A DNA stretch of 18,300 nucleotides from JALRBM01 sp966186595 (GCA_966186595.1 CBIFWO010000018.1:1-18300), one strand, 5' to 3'. Counted from the first letter of the stretch, positions 7,066 through 14,288 are shown. The notes: generated by a model not told the origin, from the sequence alone. Numbers and translations: made by a program.

Positions 7066-8373
7066 ATGAAGATTGCTATCGCCGGCTATGCCATCGAGGG
7101 AAAATCGAATTTTGATTATTTCTCACGGCAAGGTCACGAGCTGACGATACTTGATGAGCGGTCAAATCTCACCACTATTCCGGTAGGGGTTCCGTCGAGG
7201 TTAGGCGATGAAGCCCTTGAAAATCTGGATGATTTTGACATGGTAGTCCGCACGGCGAGCCTTGCGCCGTCAAAACTGGCTGGAGCACGTAAGATATGGT
7301 CAGCAGCAAACGAATTTTTCGCAAGATGTCCAGCGCCAATTATTGGCGTGACCGGGACAAAGGGTAAGGGAACGACGGCCAGTCTGGTGACGAGTATGTT
7401 ACGAGCTGCTGGAAAGACCGTTCATCTGGTCGGAAATATAGGCGTGCCTCCACTCGATGAACTCGAGAAAGTTACTGCCGATGACATTGTAGTATATGAG
7501 CTCAGCAGTTTTCAGCTATGGGATATCGAGATGTCACCGCACGTTGCCGTTGTGCTCATGATCGAACCCGATCATCTGGATGTTCATGCTAATCTTGATG
7601 AATATGTTGAGGCCAAAAAGAACATTGTTCGCTTCCAGGGTGCGGGTGATGTGGTTATCTATCATCCTATAAATAGATTTTCAAAGGAATTGGGTGAATC
7701 TTCACTGGCAGTGAAGCGACCTTATATCACGCGCGATTTTACACATGCGAAGGGGGGTTCATTCTGGTATGGAGAGAAAGAGCTCTTTCCACTGTCTATA
7801 TTAAAATTGCCCGGCGCACATAATATAGAGAATGCCTGTGCGGCAATTAATGCCGTCATGGCCATTTTACCGGGCTGCGATCTTACCCTGATGCAAAAAG
7901 GGATGAGTGATTTTACTGGCCTGCCGCATCGCTTGAAATTCATTGAGGAAATCGCGGGGGTAAAGTATTACGATGACAGTATCGCGACGACGCCAGGAAG
8001 TGCAATCGCTGCACTAAAATCTTTTAATATACCGAAGGTAATTATTTTAGGCGGATCAAGCAAGGGAGCGGATTTTTCCGAGCTAGCAAAAGTGGCCGTG
8101 AAAAATAATGTGACACATGCAGTTTTGATTGGCGCCGAGGCGCCGGCGATCGAGCGGGAGTTGACTAAAGTGGGGATTCCTCTGACGAATTTGGGCAGGG
8201 CGACGATGACGCAAATCGTTCGCACCGCCCGAGATGTCGCAAATTCTGGCGATGTCGTCATCCTCAGTCCAGCCTGTGCAAGTTTTGGTATGTTCAAAAG
8301 CTATAGCGATCGTGGCGATCAATTTGTTGAGGCGGTTCGTGATTTGAAGGCGCATGATGCAGCCGCTGCTTAA
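7066..8373 (+). CDS. murD: UDP-N-acetylmuramoyl-L-alanine:D-glutamate ligase MurD
   Basis: A 435-residue cytoplasmic Mur ligase that adds D-glutamate to UDP-MurNAc-L-Ala in peptidoglycan precursor synthesis. The N-terminal Rossmann-like domain (about 1-90) starts MKIAIAGYAIEGKS. The central ATPase domain has P-loop GTKGKGTT (97-104), ELSSFQL (145-151), PDHLDVH (168-174) and K184 in EAKKNI, the position of the carbamylated lysine. The C-terminal domain has LPHRLKF, DDSIATTP (303-310), ILGGSSKGADF and SPACASFGMFKSYSDRGDQF, which separates MurD from MurC/E/F. Differences from the common pattern: Lys for Asn in the P-loop (K99) and Ile306 where DSKATN has Lys. It starts 4 nt after the M16 stop and its last 20 nt overlap prfB. 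Confidence 0.95.
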   Translation: MKIAIAGYAIEGKSNFDYFSRQGHELTILDERSNLTTIPVGVPSRLGDEALENLDDFDMVVRTASLAPSKLAGARKIWSAANEFFARCPAPIIGVTGTKGKGTTASLVTSMLRAAGKTVHLVGNIGVPPLDELEKVTADDIVVYELSSFQLWDIEMSPHVAVVLMIEPDHLDVHANLDEYVEAKKNIVRFQGAGDVVIYHPINRFSKELGESSLAVKRPYITRDFTHAKGGSFWYGEKELFPLSILKLPGAHNIENACAAINAVMAILPGCDLTLMQKGMSDFTGLPHRLKFIEEIAGVKYYDDSIATTPGSAIAALKSFNIPKVIILGGSSKGADFSELAKVAVKNNVTHAVLIGAEAPAIERELTKVGIPLTNLGRATMTQIVRTARDVANSGDVVILSPACASFGMFKSYSDRGDQFVEAVRDLKAHDAAAA

Positions 8374-9436
8374 ACGTCTCCAGACCTTAAGGAAGGCAGT
8401 CGGTGATGCGTACGATCGTCTCACTCTTGATGATAAAAAGCGGGTTGCTGACGCGCTGGAGAAGGAGCTCACCGCGCCAGAAATTTGGAATAATCCTACT
8501 GCCGCACAGAATAAAAGCAAGCAACTTGCGGCGCTGCATGCGGCAATTACGCCATGGGAAACACTCAGAGCCCAGGTGGCCGATATAGGTGAACTTATGG
8601 AAATGGGAGATGACAGTCTACTCCCTGAATTCGAGGTGCAAATCGATGCATTGGAACGAGAATTTGCCGAGCGAAAAAAAGAGCTGCTTTTTGATGGCAA
8701 ATATGATGATCATAATGCTATTTTGCGCCTTAGTGCTGGAGCGGGTGGAACGGATGCCCAGGATTGGACCGAGATGCTTGAGCGAATGTATTTACGCTGG
8801 GCTGAAAGGTCAGGTTTGGAAGCGTCAATCATTGAACGATCTGCAGGCGAGGAAGCAGGGGTTAAATCAAGCGTCATTGAAATTGCCGGCCCGTATGCTT
8901 ACGGCAAGCTGCGTTCCGAGCATGGCGTTCACCGGCTAGTGCGGCTCAGCCCGTTTAATAGCGATAATCTTCGCCAGACGAGCTTTGCGCTGGTCGAGGT
9001 GCTGCCGCAAATTGATACGCCTGAGGAAGTTCAGCTCAATGACAAAGACCTTCGTGTTGATGTGTATCGCGCAGGTGGCCACGGCGGGCAAAGCGTTAAT
9101 ACGACCGATAGCGCAGTACGTGTGACGCATCTTCCTACCGGTATCACTGTGGCGATTCAGAACGAACGCTCTCAGCTTCAGAATAAGGAAACCGCGCTTA
9201 AAATTCTACGATCCAAACTCGTCCAGCTCCAAATGGAACAGCATGCGCAGTCGATTACTGATCTTCAAGCGGGCGAATCCGCGAGCTGGGGGAGTCAGAT
9301 TCGCAACTATGTGCTGCACCCGTATTCTCTGGTGAAGGATACGCGGACCAAGTATGAGGAGCGTGACACCTCAGCGGTGCTAGATGGCAAAATCGACAAT
9401 TTTATCACAGCATTTCTTGAGATGAAAAAAGATTAA
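8354..9436 (+). CDS. prfB: peptide chain release factor 2
   Basis: A 360-residue class I release factor that ends translation at UAA and UGA. The codon-recognition tripeptide SPF (199-201), which marks RF2 rather than RF1 (PxT), sits in RLVRLSPFNSDNLRQTSFA. The catalytic GGQ loop is at 244-246 within YRAGGHGGQSVNTTDSAVR. The N-terminal helical domain and the C-terminal helix region are present at normal length. The reading frame is continuous: there is no CUUUGA-type programmed frameshift near codon 25, so the autoregulatory frameshift of E. coli and Bacillus prfB is absent. Start: ATG at 8354 (or 8357), inside the end of murD, implying translational coupling; only a weak AAGGCG precedes it. 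Its presence indicates that UGA is a stop codon here. Confidence 0.97.
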   Translation: MMQPLLKRLQTLRKAVGDAYDRLTLDDKKRVADALEKELTAPEIWNNPTAAQNKSKQLAALHAAITPWETLRAQVADIGELMEMGDDSLLPEFEVQIDALEREFAERKKELLFDGKYDDHNAILRLSAGAGGTDAQDWTEMLERMYLRWAERSGLEASIIERSAGEEAGVKSSVIEIAGPYAYGKLRSEHGVHRLVRLSPFNSDNLRQTSFALVEVLPQIDTPEEVQLNDKDLRVDVYRAGGHGGQSVNTTDSAVRVTHLPTGITVAIQNERSQLQNKETALKILRSKLVQLQMEQHAQSITDLQAGESASWGSQIRNYVLHPYSLVKDTRTKYEERDTSAVLDGKIDNFITAFLEMKKD

Positions 9437-9475
9437 ACCAGGCAGGCACGTACTCTCGTCTAGGCGTAGGCGGTA

Positions 9476-9492
9476 TGCTACAATAGTCCAAG
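9476..9492 (+). promoter_or_regulatory. extended -10 promoter for nearly leaderless ftsE
   Basis: TG-C-TACAAT (9476-9484) is a five-of-six -10 with the TG extension, followed by 8 nt and the ATG at 9493. The predicted start site (about 9491) leaves a leader of 0-2 nt, and no Shine-Dalgarno exists. It lies in the 56-bp gap after prfB. Confidence 0.55.
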
Positions 9493-10176
9493 ATGATTCT
9501 GTTAGATAGGGTTACAAAATCATATGGCAAAGATATGAAGCCTGCGATTAATCGCGTCAGTTTGCATGTCGAGCCAAAAGAATTTGTGATCCTCGTCGGG
9601 ACGAGTGGTGCTGGAAAAACGACGTTACTTCGTCTCTTAACTCGCGAGGAAAAGCCGACGAGTGGCAAGATTGTGGTAGGTGGAATCGACTACGATACAT
9701 TAAAGGATAAACATATTCCGCTGCTTCGTCGTAAGATTGGTGTGGTGTTTCAGGACTTTAAACTGTTGCCACAACGAACGGTCTTTGAAAACGTGGCGTT
9801 TGCCTTAGAAATTGCCGGAATGACGAATAAAGAAATCAAAAATACCGTTCCAAAAGTCATTGAACTTGTCGGTCTGGCTGGGAAGGAAAAACAGTTTCCA
9901 CACCAACTTTCCGGTGGTGAAAGACAGCGCGTGGCGATTGCTCGTGCTGTCGTTCGCCAGCCAAAAATCTTGATTGCCGACGAGCCGACGGGCAACCTGG
10001 ATCCAAAACACAGTTGGGATATCGTACGGCTTCTTGAGAAGATTAACAAATACGGAACGACGGTCCTCTTGACGACCCATAATGTCGAAATTGTGAACAA
10101 GCTCAAGCGCCGTGTTGTTACGCTAGAGCACGGCAAGATTACGAGTGATCAGGTGCAGGGGAGTTATAGGCAATGA
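9493..10176 (+). CDS. ftsE: cell division ATP-binding protein FtsE
   Basis: A 227-residue ABC ATPase that pairs with FtsX at the division site and powers control of septal peptidoglycan hydrolases. The N-terminus MILLDRVTKSYG is typical of FtsE. Walker A is GTSGAGKTT (36-44), the Q-loop is VFQDFKLLP (Q87), the ABC signature is LSGGERQ (139-145), Walker B is ILIADEPTGNLD (D163, E164) and the H-loop is TTHN (H196). DFKLLPxxTVxENVAF after the Q-loop separates FtsE from LolD/MacB-type ATPases. It ends in a short hydrophilic tail. The TGA stop overlaps the ftsX start codon (ATGA, 10173-10176), giving one translationally coupled unit. It is one of two genes here ending in UGA. Confidence 0.96.
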   Translation: MILLDRVTKSYGKDMKPAINRVSLHVEPKEFVILVGTSGAGKTTLLRLLTREEKPTSGKIVVGGIDYDTLKDKHIPLLRRKIGVVFQDFKLLPQRTVFENVAFALEIAGMTNKEIKNTVPKVIELVGLAGKEKQFPHQLSGGERQRVAIARAVVRQPKILIADEPTGNLDPKHSWDIVRLLEKINKYGTTVLLTTHNVEIVNKLKRRVVTLEHGKITSDQVQGSYRQ

Positions 10177-11153
10177 GCAAGAAAAAACTTGACGCCAAAG
10201 CGTTCGCGCAACAAAAACGCAAGCGCCGACAGTGGATTACATTTATGCGAATGTGCCGCTATGGTATAAATAACTTTACTCGTAATGCCTGGCTAACGAT
10301 TGCAGCGACCGCTGTGATGACTATTACGCTGCTTGTTATTCTAATGACGTTGGTTGCGCGTAATGTTCTGGTTGATACTGTCGCAGAGATTCAAAAAAAA
10401 GTTGATATGTCGATCTACGTTAAGACCGATATTCGGCAGGTGGACGTCAACAAGATCCAGCAAAATCTCGAGAAATTAGCGACCGTCAAGGAAGTAACCT
10501 ACAAAAGTCCAGAAGAGGCACGTCGAGATTTTGCGACGGACCATAAAAAGGATGGAAGCACGCTGGAAGCGTTGAATGTGGCTACGAACGTTCTTCCTGG
10601 GACATTTCGAATCGTTTTGCAGGATATCAACCAGACAGACGAACTTCGCCATTTTGTCGAAACAGACGAGACATACAAAAAGAACGTTGCGCCTAACCGT
10701 GAGCCATCCTTTGCTGGTCAGCGCCGTGCTGCCATCCAGGAAATTGGTGGCTGGGTCGCTTTTGCTGAAAAGGCTGGTTTGGTTGCAAGCGCGATCTTTG
10801 TGATAATCTCATCACTCATCGTCTTTAATACCATTCGAATGGCAATTTTCAACCGCAAGGACGAGATCCAGATGATGAAGCTTATTGGGGCGGATCGTAA
10901 TTTTATTCGCGGACCGTTTGTGGTTGAAGCAATCGTGTACGGCTTTATCGCAGCAATTATCGCGACTGCTCTTGGCGTAGGAATACTTTACTTAGCAAGT
11001 GATACCCTAACAGAGAAGGGTATTATCGTTGCGGGAACGATCAACTTTCTGACAATCTATATCGGGTTCGTGCTTCTTGGTATGATCTTTCTCGGAGCCT
11101 TGATTGGCGTTATTTCGTCACTCCTTGCAACGCGTCGATACCTCCATATTTAA
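10173..11153 (+). CDS. ftsX: cell division ABC transporter permease-like protein FtsX
   Basis: A 326-residue membrane partner of FtsE that passes the ATPase state across the membrane to an extracellular hydrolase. After a basic cytoplasmic N-terminus (KKKLDAKAFAQQKRKRRQW) comes TM1 (about 41-62), then an extracellular loop of about 140 residues (63-200), the part that in FtsX binds the hydrolase coiled coil. TM2 (about 203-224) is followed by the cytoplasmic RKDEIQMMKLIGA segment typical of FtsX, then TM3 (about 250-275) and TM4 (about 295-318). GGGGAG about 9 nt upstream, inside ftsE, serves as the Shine-Dalgarno. The next gene encodes a coiled-coil CHAP protein, the expected partner. Confidence 0.95.
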   Translation: MSKKKLDAKAFAQQKRKRRQWITFMRMCRYGINNFTRNAWLTIAATAVMTITLLVILMTLVARNVLVDTVAEIQKKVDMSIYVKTDIRQVDVNKIQQNLEKLATVKEVTYKSPEEARRDFATDHKKDGSTLEALNVATNVLPGTFRIVLQDINQTDELRHFVETDETYKKNVAPNREPSFAGQRRAAIQEIGGWVAFAEKAGLVASAIFVIISSLIVFNTIRMAIFNRKDEIQMMKLIGADRNFIRGPFVVEAIVYGFIAAIIATALGVGILYLASDTLTEKGIIVAGTINFLTIYIGFVLLGMIFLGALIGVISSLLATRRYLHI

Positions 11154-11176
11154 TAAATTTGCCGATGTTTATGGCC

Positions 11177-11213
11177 TTGACGGCCTATACCGCTTATGAT
11201 AAAGTGAAAAGTA
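11177..11213 (+). promoter_or_regulatory. promoter of the CHAP hydrolase gene, nearly leaderless
   Basis: TTGACG (11177-11182), a 17-bp spacer ending in TGA, and TAAAGT (11200-11205) give a good -35/extended -10 pair. The ATG follows 8 nt after the hexamer, so the mRNA should start within about 2 nt of the AUG. The -35 core TTGAC lies between two GGCC tetramers (11173-11176 and 11182-11185). No Shine-Dalgarno is visible. Confidence 0.6.
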
Positions 11214-12446
11214 ATGAAGCGACGGTCCACCACACCAGTTTCAAAAGGGTTAGTCACGCGCTCTACACTCGTGGCGGCCGCTGCTTTAATGGCGATTGCA
11301 GCACCTCTTTCGATTGTGCCACAGGTCTATGCTGATCCATTCGATGATCAAATTCGTGCCATTCAGCGCGAAATTGATGCTTATCAGAGTGAAGCACAAA
11401 AATTTCGGAGTCAAGCCGATTCATTACAGCGACAGCTGGACATTATAACCAATGAGAAGGCGCAGATTCAGGCGCAAGTTGATCTTAGTCAGGCAAAATT
11501 CGATAAATTACAGATTGACATTGCTAAGACCGAAAAGGATATCCAGAGCAATAAGGATGCACTTGGCGAAACGATTGCCAATATTTATGTCGATGACAAG
11601 ATCTCACCCCTTGAAATGCTGGCGAGCAGTAAGAATATCGGTGACTATGTCGACAAGCAAGAATATCGATCATCGATCCGTGATAGTTTAACGAGTACAA
11701 TTGATAAGATCAAGCAACTTAAGAAAGAGCTTGAGGCGCAAAAAAAAGAAACAGAACGTATTTTAGGTGATCAGACCAATGCTCGCAACGCGCTTGCCGC
11801 AAAGGAAGCGGAGCAACAGCAGTTGGTAAATGAAACACGGGGTCAAGAGGCTGCGTATCAGGGTCTTGCTGCGCAAAGTAACGCTCGCAAGCTAGAAGTT
11901 CAGCGACAGCAGCAGGCTGCAATCGAAGCAGCAATGCGTCGTGCTGGCGGTGGAAGCTATAATCTGCTCCCAGGAGATCCAAATAAAGGTGGATATAGGT
12001 GGGATGGAGCATGTTGGGTTGATTCGAATGCGATTTCACATGGAGGATATATTCCAATTCCTGCAGGTTCAATAGAGGGCACCGTCGATCCTAATCAAGT
12101 CGGAAGGGATCCTCTCGGCTACGGCTGCCGACAATGTGTAAGCTATACGGCATGGAAGGTGCTTCAGAAAACCGGCAGGGCATTCCAATATTGGGGCAAT
12201 GCTAACATGTGGCCGTCAAGTGCCCGCAATAATGGTTTTTCTACTGGTAGTACTCCTCGAGTTGATTCTGTTGGTGTTATTTCTGCAGGGCAGTATGGAC
12301 ACGTTGTATGGGTGGAAGCGGTTAATGGTGACGGGACGATCGATATTAGCCAATATAACTATCTCAATGCTGGTGGTTCGGGTTGGGGACACTATAGTAA
12401 AATGCGTGTATCCGCCGCTACCTACGATACGTACATTTACTTCTAG
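11214..12446 (+). CDS. secreted coiled-coil CHAP-domain peptidoglycan hydrolase (PcsB-like)
   Basis: A 410-residue exported protein. A basic N-terminus and hydrophobic stretch (about 19-36) end in VYA-D, predicting signal peptidase I cleavage after A40. Residues about 42-242 form a Gln/Lys/Glu-rich coiled coil broken near 122-148 by IANIYVDDKISPLEMLASSKN, as in PcsB, CwlO and EnvC N-domains. A Gly/Pro-rich linker leads to a C-terminal CHAP domain (about 297-410): catalytic Cys C308 in CRQCVSYTAW, His H363 in GHVVWVE, and E368 or N382 (ISQYNY) as the third residue. CHAP enzymes act as amidases or endopeptidases on cell-wall peptides. By position after ftsEX it is the likely FtsEX-activated septal hydrolase, as PcsB is in pneumococcus. 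C267 and C305 could form a disulfide. Bond specificity cannot be read. Confidence 0.9.
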   Translation: MKRRSTTPVSKGLVTRSTLVAAAALMAIAAPLSIVPQVYADPFDDQIRAIQREIDAYQSEAQKFRSQADSLQRQLDIITNEKAQIQAQVDLSQAKFDKLQIDIAKTEKDIQSNKDALGETIANIYVDDKISPLEMLASSKNIGDYVDKQEYRSSIRDSLTSTIDKIKQLKKELEAQKKETERILGDQTNARNALAAKEAEQQQLVNETRGQEAAYQGLAAQSNARKLEVQRQQQAAIEAAMRRAGGGSYNLLPGDPNKGGYRWDGACWVDSNAISHGGYIPIPAGSIEGTVDPNQVGRDPLGYGCRQCVSYTAWKVLQKTGRAFQYWGNANMWPSSARNNGFSTGSTPRVDSVGVISAGQYGHVVWVEAVNGDGTIDISQYNYLNAGGSGWGHYSKMRVSAATYDTYIYF

Positions 12447-12466
12447 CTTGTAATAAGTACAACCTC

Positions 12467-12495
12467 TATAGCGTACCTTTTCCTGGTGCGCTATA
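12467..12495 (+). repeat. 11-bp inverted repeat after the CHAP gene, overlapping the ctp -10
   Basis: TATAGCGTACC (12467-12477), loop TTTTCCT, and GGTGCGCTATA (12485-12495) pair along 11 positions with one T-G wobble. As RNA this is a sound stem. Only CTTGTATAAG follows, with no U-tract, so intrinsic termination would be weak. The right arm overlaps the -10 hexamer TATACT (12492-12497) of the next gene. Confidence 0.5.
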
Positions 12496-12505
12496 CTTGT
12501 ATAAG
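12492..12505 (+). promoter_or_regulatory. putative -10 of the ctp gene
   Basis: TATACT (12492-12497) is about 32 nt upstream of the GTG start and would give a leader of roughly 25 nt containing GAGGGAA (12518-12524). There is no good -35. CTATACTTGTATAAG (12491-12505) nearly repeats the palindromic element over the FMN reductase promoter at 76-90. Confidence 0.4.
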
Positions 12506-12528
12506 CATTAAATGTATGAGGGAACCGG

Positions 12529-13749
12529 GTGGCCGATAATCGACAATCTATGGCTGTAGAGACTCAGCAGTCGCGCGGGGGTATATCGCGTAATGTTTTT
12601 TTCTTGACAATTGTCGTTGTTGCCTTGATTAGCTTTGTTGCGGGCACGCGTAGTAATGAGATCCTAGGGGTAGTAGGGCCGATATTTGGCCTGAAAGTTG
12701 CGACGGGCTCGATCGATTTATCCAGTGTGGAGAAGACGTATCGTGAGCTAAAGGCTAATTATGACGGGGACCTTGATAAGCAGAAACTGATTGACGGAGC
12801 AAGTCGTGGATTGGTTGAAGCAACTGGCGATCACTACACTGTCTTTATGGATGCTAAGGAGGCGGCAGAGTTCGACAAGGAACTGAGTGGCCAGATTGGT
12901 GGCGGTATTGGGGCCGAGATAAGCGTGCGTAATGATCAGCCTACGATTGTTCGGGTGATTAGTGGTAACCCGGCGGAGAGCGCTGGCTTAAGGGTGGGCG
13001 ACATCCTTGTTGCGATCAACGATGAATCGACACGTGATTGGACCGCCGACAAGGCTGCTGGCAAAATACGAGGCGAGCCAGGAACGACAGTCAAACTTGT
13101 TGTGGCGCGTGGATCAGAAGAAAAAGAGTTTACTGTGACTCGTCAAAACGTCAGCAATCCCAGCGTTGAAAGTAAGGTTGAAGACGGCATTGGCATTATG
13201 ACGATTACTCGTTTTGATGATGAGACGGCAGATCTTGCCAGAAGAGCGGCGGAAGATTTGAAGTCCAAGGGTGTCAGGGGGGTGATCCTGGATCTTCGGA
13301 GTAATGGCGGCGGAACGGTGCCGGCAGCAGAGGGTGTGGCGAGCCTCTGGCTCGATAACAAGAAAGTGATCGCAACAGAGCGAGCGGCAAATAATATGAC
13401 CGAAGAGCTTCGTGCTAAGGGCGAGGCTGTACTAAAAGATGTACCAACTGTTGTACTGGTGAATGGCGGTTCGGCAAGTGCGAGTGAAATTGTGGCGGGT
13501 GCCCTTCAGGATCACAAGGCGGCTATCTTGGTTGGGGAGAAGACATTTGGCAAGGGATCGGTGCAAAAAATTATCAGTCTGGGCGCAGGTGCAAAGTTGA
13601 AAGTAACGATTGCGCGCTGGTACACGCCAAATAACAAGAATATTACCAAAGAGGGGATCGCACCAGATATAAAGGTGGAGCTGACGGCAGAAGATGCCAA
13701 CGCTGGCCGTGATCCGCAGCTTGGTGCTGCTAAGGAGCATCTCCGGTAG
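12529..13749 (+). CDS. membrane-anchored C-terminal processing protease (S41 family, CtpA/CtpB type)
   Basis: A 406-residue serine protease. A short N-terminus is followed by one membrane anchor (about 22-40), placing the catalytic part outside the membrane. A PDZ domain spans about 120-205 (GGGIGAEI, GLRVGDILVAIND). The S41 core has LDLRSNGGG (255-262), S317 as nucleophile in GGSASASE, D328 and K342 in TFGKGSVQ; the 11- and 25-residue spacings match E. coli Prc S430/D441/K455. Ctp proteases trim or degrade exported proteins with exposed C-termini, and in several bacteria they degrade peptidoglycan hydrolases. Lying just after the CHAP hydrolase, it may control that protein's level (inference). 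Start: GTG at 12529 with GAGGGAA 4 nt upstream; a later ATG (12550) is less well placed. Confidence 0.93.
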   Translation: MADNRQSMAVETQQSRGGISRNVFFLTIVVVALISFVAGTRSNEILGVVGPIFGLKVATGSIDLSSVEKTYRELKANYDGDLDKQKLIDGASRGLVEATGDHYTVFMDAKEAAEFDKELSGQIGGGIGAEISVRNDQPTIVRVISGNPAESAGLRVGDILVAINDESTRDWTADKAAGKIRGEPGTTVKLVVARGSEEKEFTVTRQNVSNPSVESKVEDGIGIMTITRFDDETADLARRAAEDLKSKGVRGVILDLRSNGGGTVPAAEGVASLWLDNKKVIATERAANNMTEELRAKGEAVLKDVPTVVLVNGGSASASEIVAGALQDHKAAILVGEKTFGKGSVQKIISLGAGAKLKVTIARWYTPNNKNITKEGIAPDIKVELTAEDANAGRDPQLGAAKEHLR

Positions 13750-13791
13750 CGCTTGTGCTTTTGGACGATATTCAGTACTATGGGAGATAAT

Positions 13792-14175
13792 ATGGACGTA
13801 AAGAAAAAGATCCTACTCGTAGAAGACGATACGGCGTTAGCCGCTGTCTATAAATCTCGCCTAGAGCTTGAGGGCTTTGAGGTTCGTGAGGTTAATAACG
13901 GTGAAGAAGCCTTGTCGGCAGCGATTGAATTCAAGCCGCATCTTATTCTCCTCGATGCAATGATGCCAAAGATTAGTGGATTTGATGTTTTGGATATTCT
14001 TCGCAATACGCCTGAAACGACGAATATTCGTGTGATTATGCTGACTGCACTTAGTCAGCCAAAGGATAAAGAACGTGCCGAAGCACTTGGCGTTGATGAC
14101 TATCTGGTGAAGTCACAAGTGGTGATTGGTGATGTGGTTGAGCGCGTCAAGCATCATCTAGAACTTGATAAGTAA
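13792..14175 (+). CDS. single-domain response regulator (receiver only)
   Basis: A 127-residue CheY-like receiver with no output domain. The acidic pair is E11-D12-D13 (LLVEDD), the phospho-acceptor is D55 (LILLDAMMPKISGFD), the switch residue is T85 (IMLTAL), and the conserved Lys is K107 in DDYLVKS. All phosphorylation residues are present, so it should be a working phospho-switch that acts by protein contact rather than DNA binding. No histidine kinase is encoded in the window. Start: ATG at 13792 with GGGAG at 13782-13786; in-frame starts at 13780 (ATG) and 13753 (TTG) lack a Shine-Dalgarno. Only 42 bp separate it from ctp, so cotranscription is likely. An intrinsic terminator follows. 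Confidence 0.92.
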   Translation: MDVKKKILLVEDDTALAAVYKSRLELEGFEVREVNNGEEALSAAIEFKPHLILLDAMMPKISGFDVLDILRNTPETTNIRVIMLTALSQPKDKERAEALGVDDYLVKSQVVIGDVVERVKHHLELDK

Positions 14176-14193
14176 AGGAAGATATCGAAAATG

Positions 14194-14216
14194 CCGCATC
14201 GACTGATGCGGTTTTT
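14194..14216 (+). terminator. intrinsic terminator after the response regulator
   Basis: CCGCATC (14194-14200), a GACT loop, GATGCGG (14205-14211) and TTTTT (14212-14216): a perfect 7-bp stem with a tetraloop and U-tract. It ends the long + strand run of genes. Confidence 0.9.
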
Positions 14217-14231
14217 AGCGTAAACACCTTA

Positions 14232-14260
14232 TTGACATATAATAAATATCCTGCTAAGAT
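14232..14260 (+). promoter_or_regulatory. strong promoter of the 178-residue gene
   Basis: Consensus TTGACA (14232-14237), a 17-bp spacer ending in TGC, and TAAGAT (14255-14260) as an extended -10. The start would be near 14267, giving an AT-rich leader of about 22 nt without an evident Shine-Dalgarno. This is the best-matching promoter in the window. Confidence 0.75.
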
Positions 14261-14288
14261 AATATTATAACCATAAGTAAAAACAAAT

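Noticed and set aside
8083..8700. 205-codon open frame on the minus strand across the murD/prfB junction
   Set aside because: It lies antisense to two well-supported genes with clear catalytic motifs; its translation is Ser/Arg-rich and low in structure, as expected from the complement of coding DNA.
11719..12072. 117-codon minus-strand frame inside the CHAP gene
   Set aside because: Antisense to the coiled-coil region; rich in Leu/His/Gln as a mirror of the sense codons, with no Shine-Dalgarno or promoter.
13753..13791. TTG at 13753 or ATG at 13780 as the response regulator start
   Set aside because: GGGAG at 13782-13786 is correctly spaced for the ATG at 13792, and receivers normally begin a few residues before the first beta strand.
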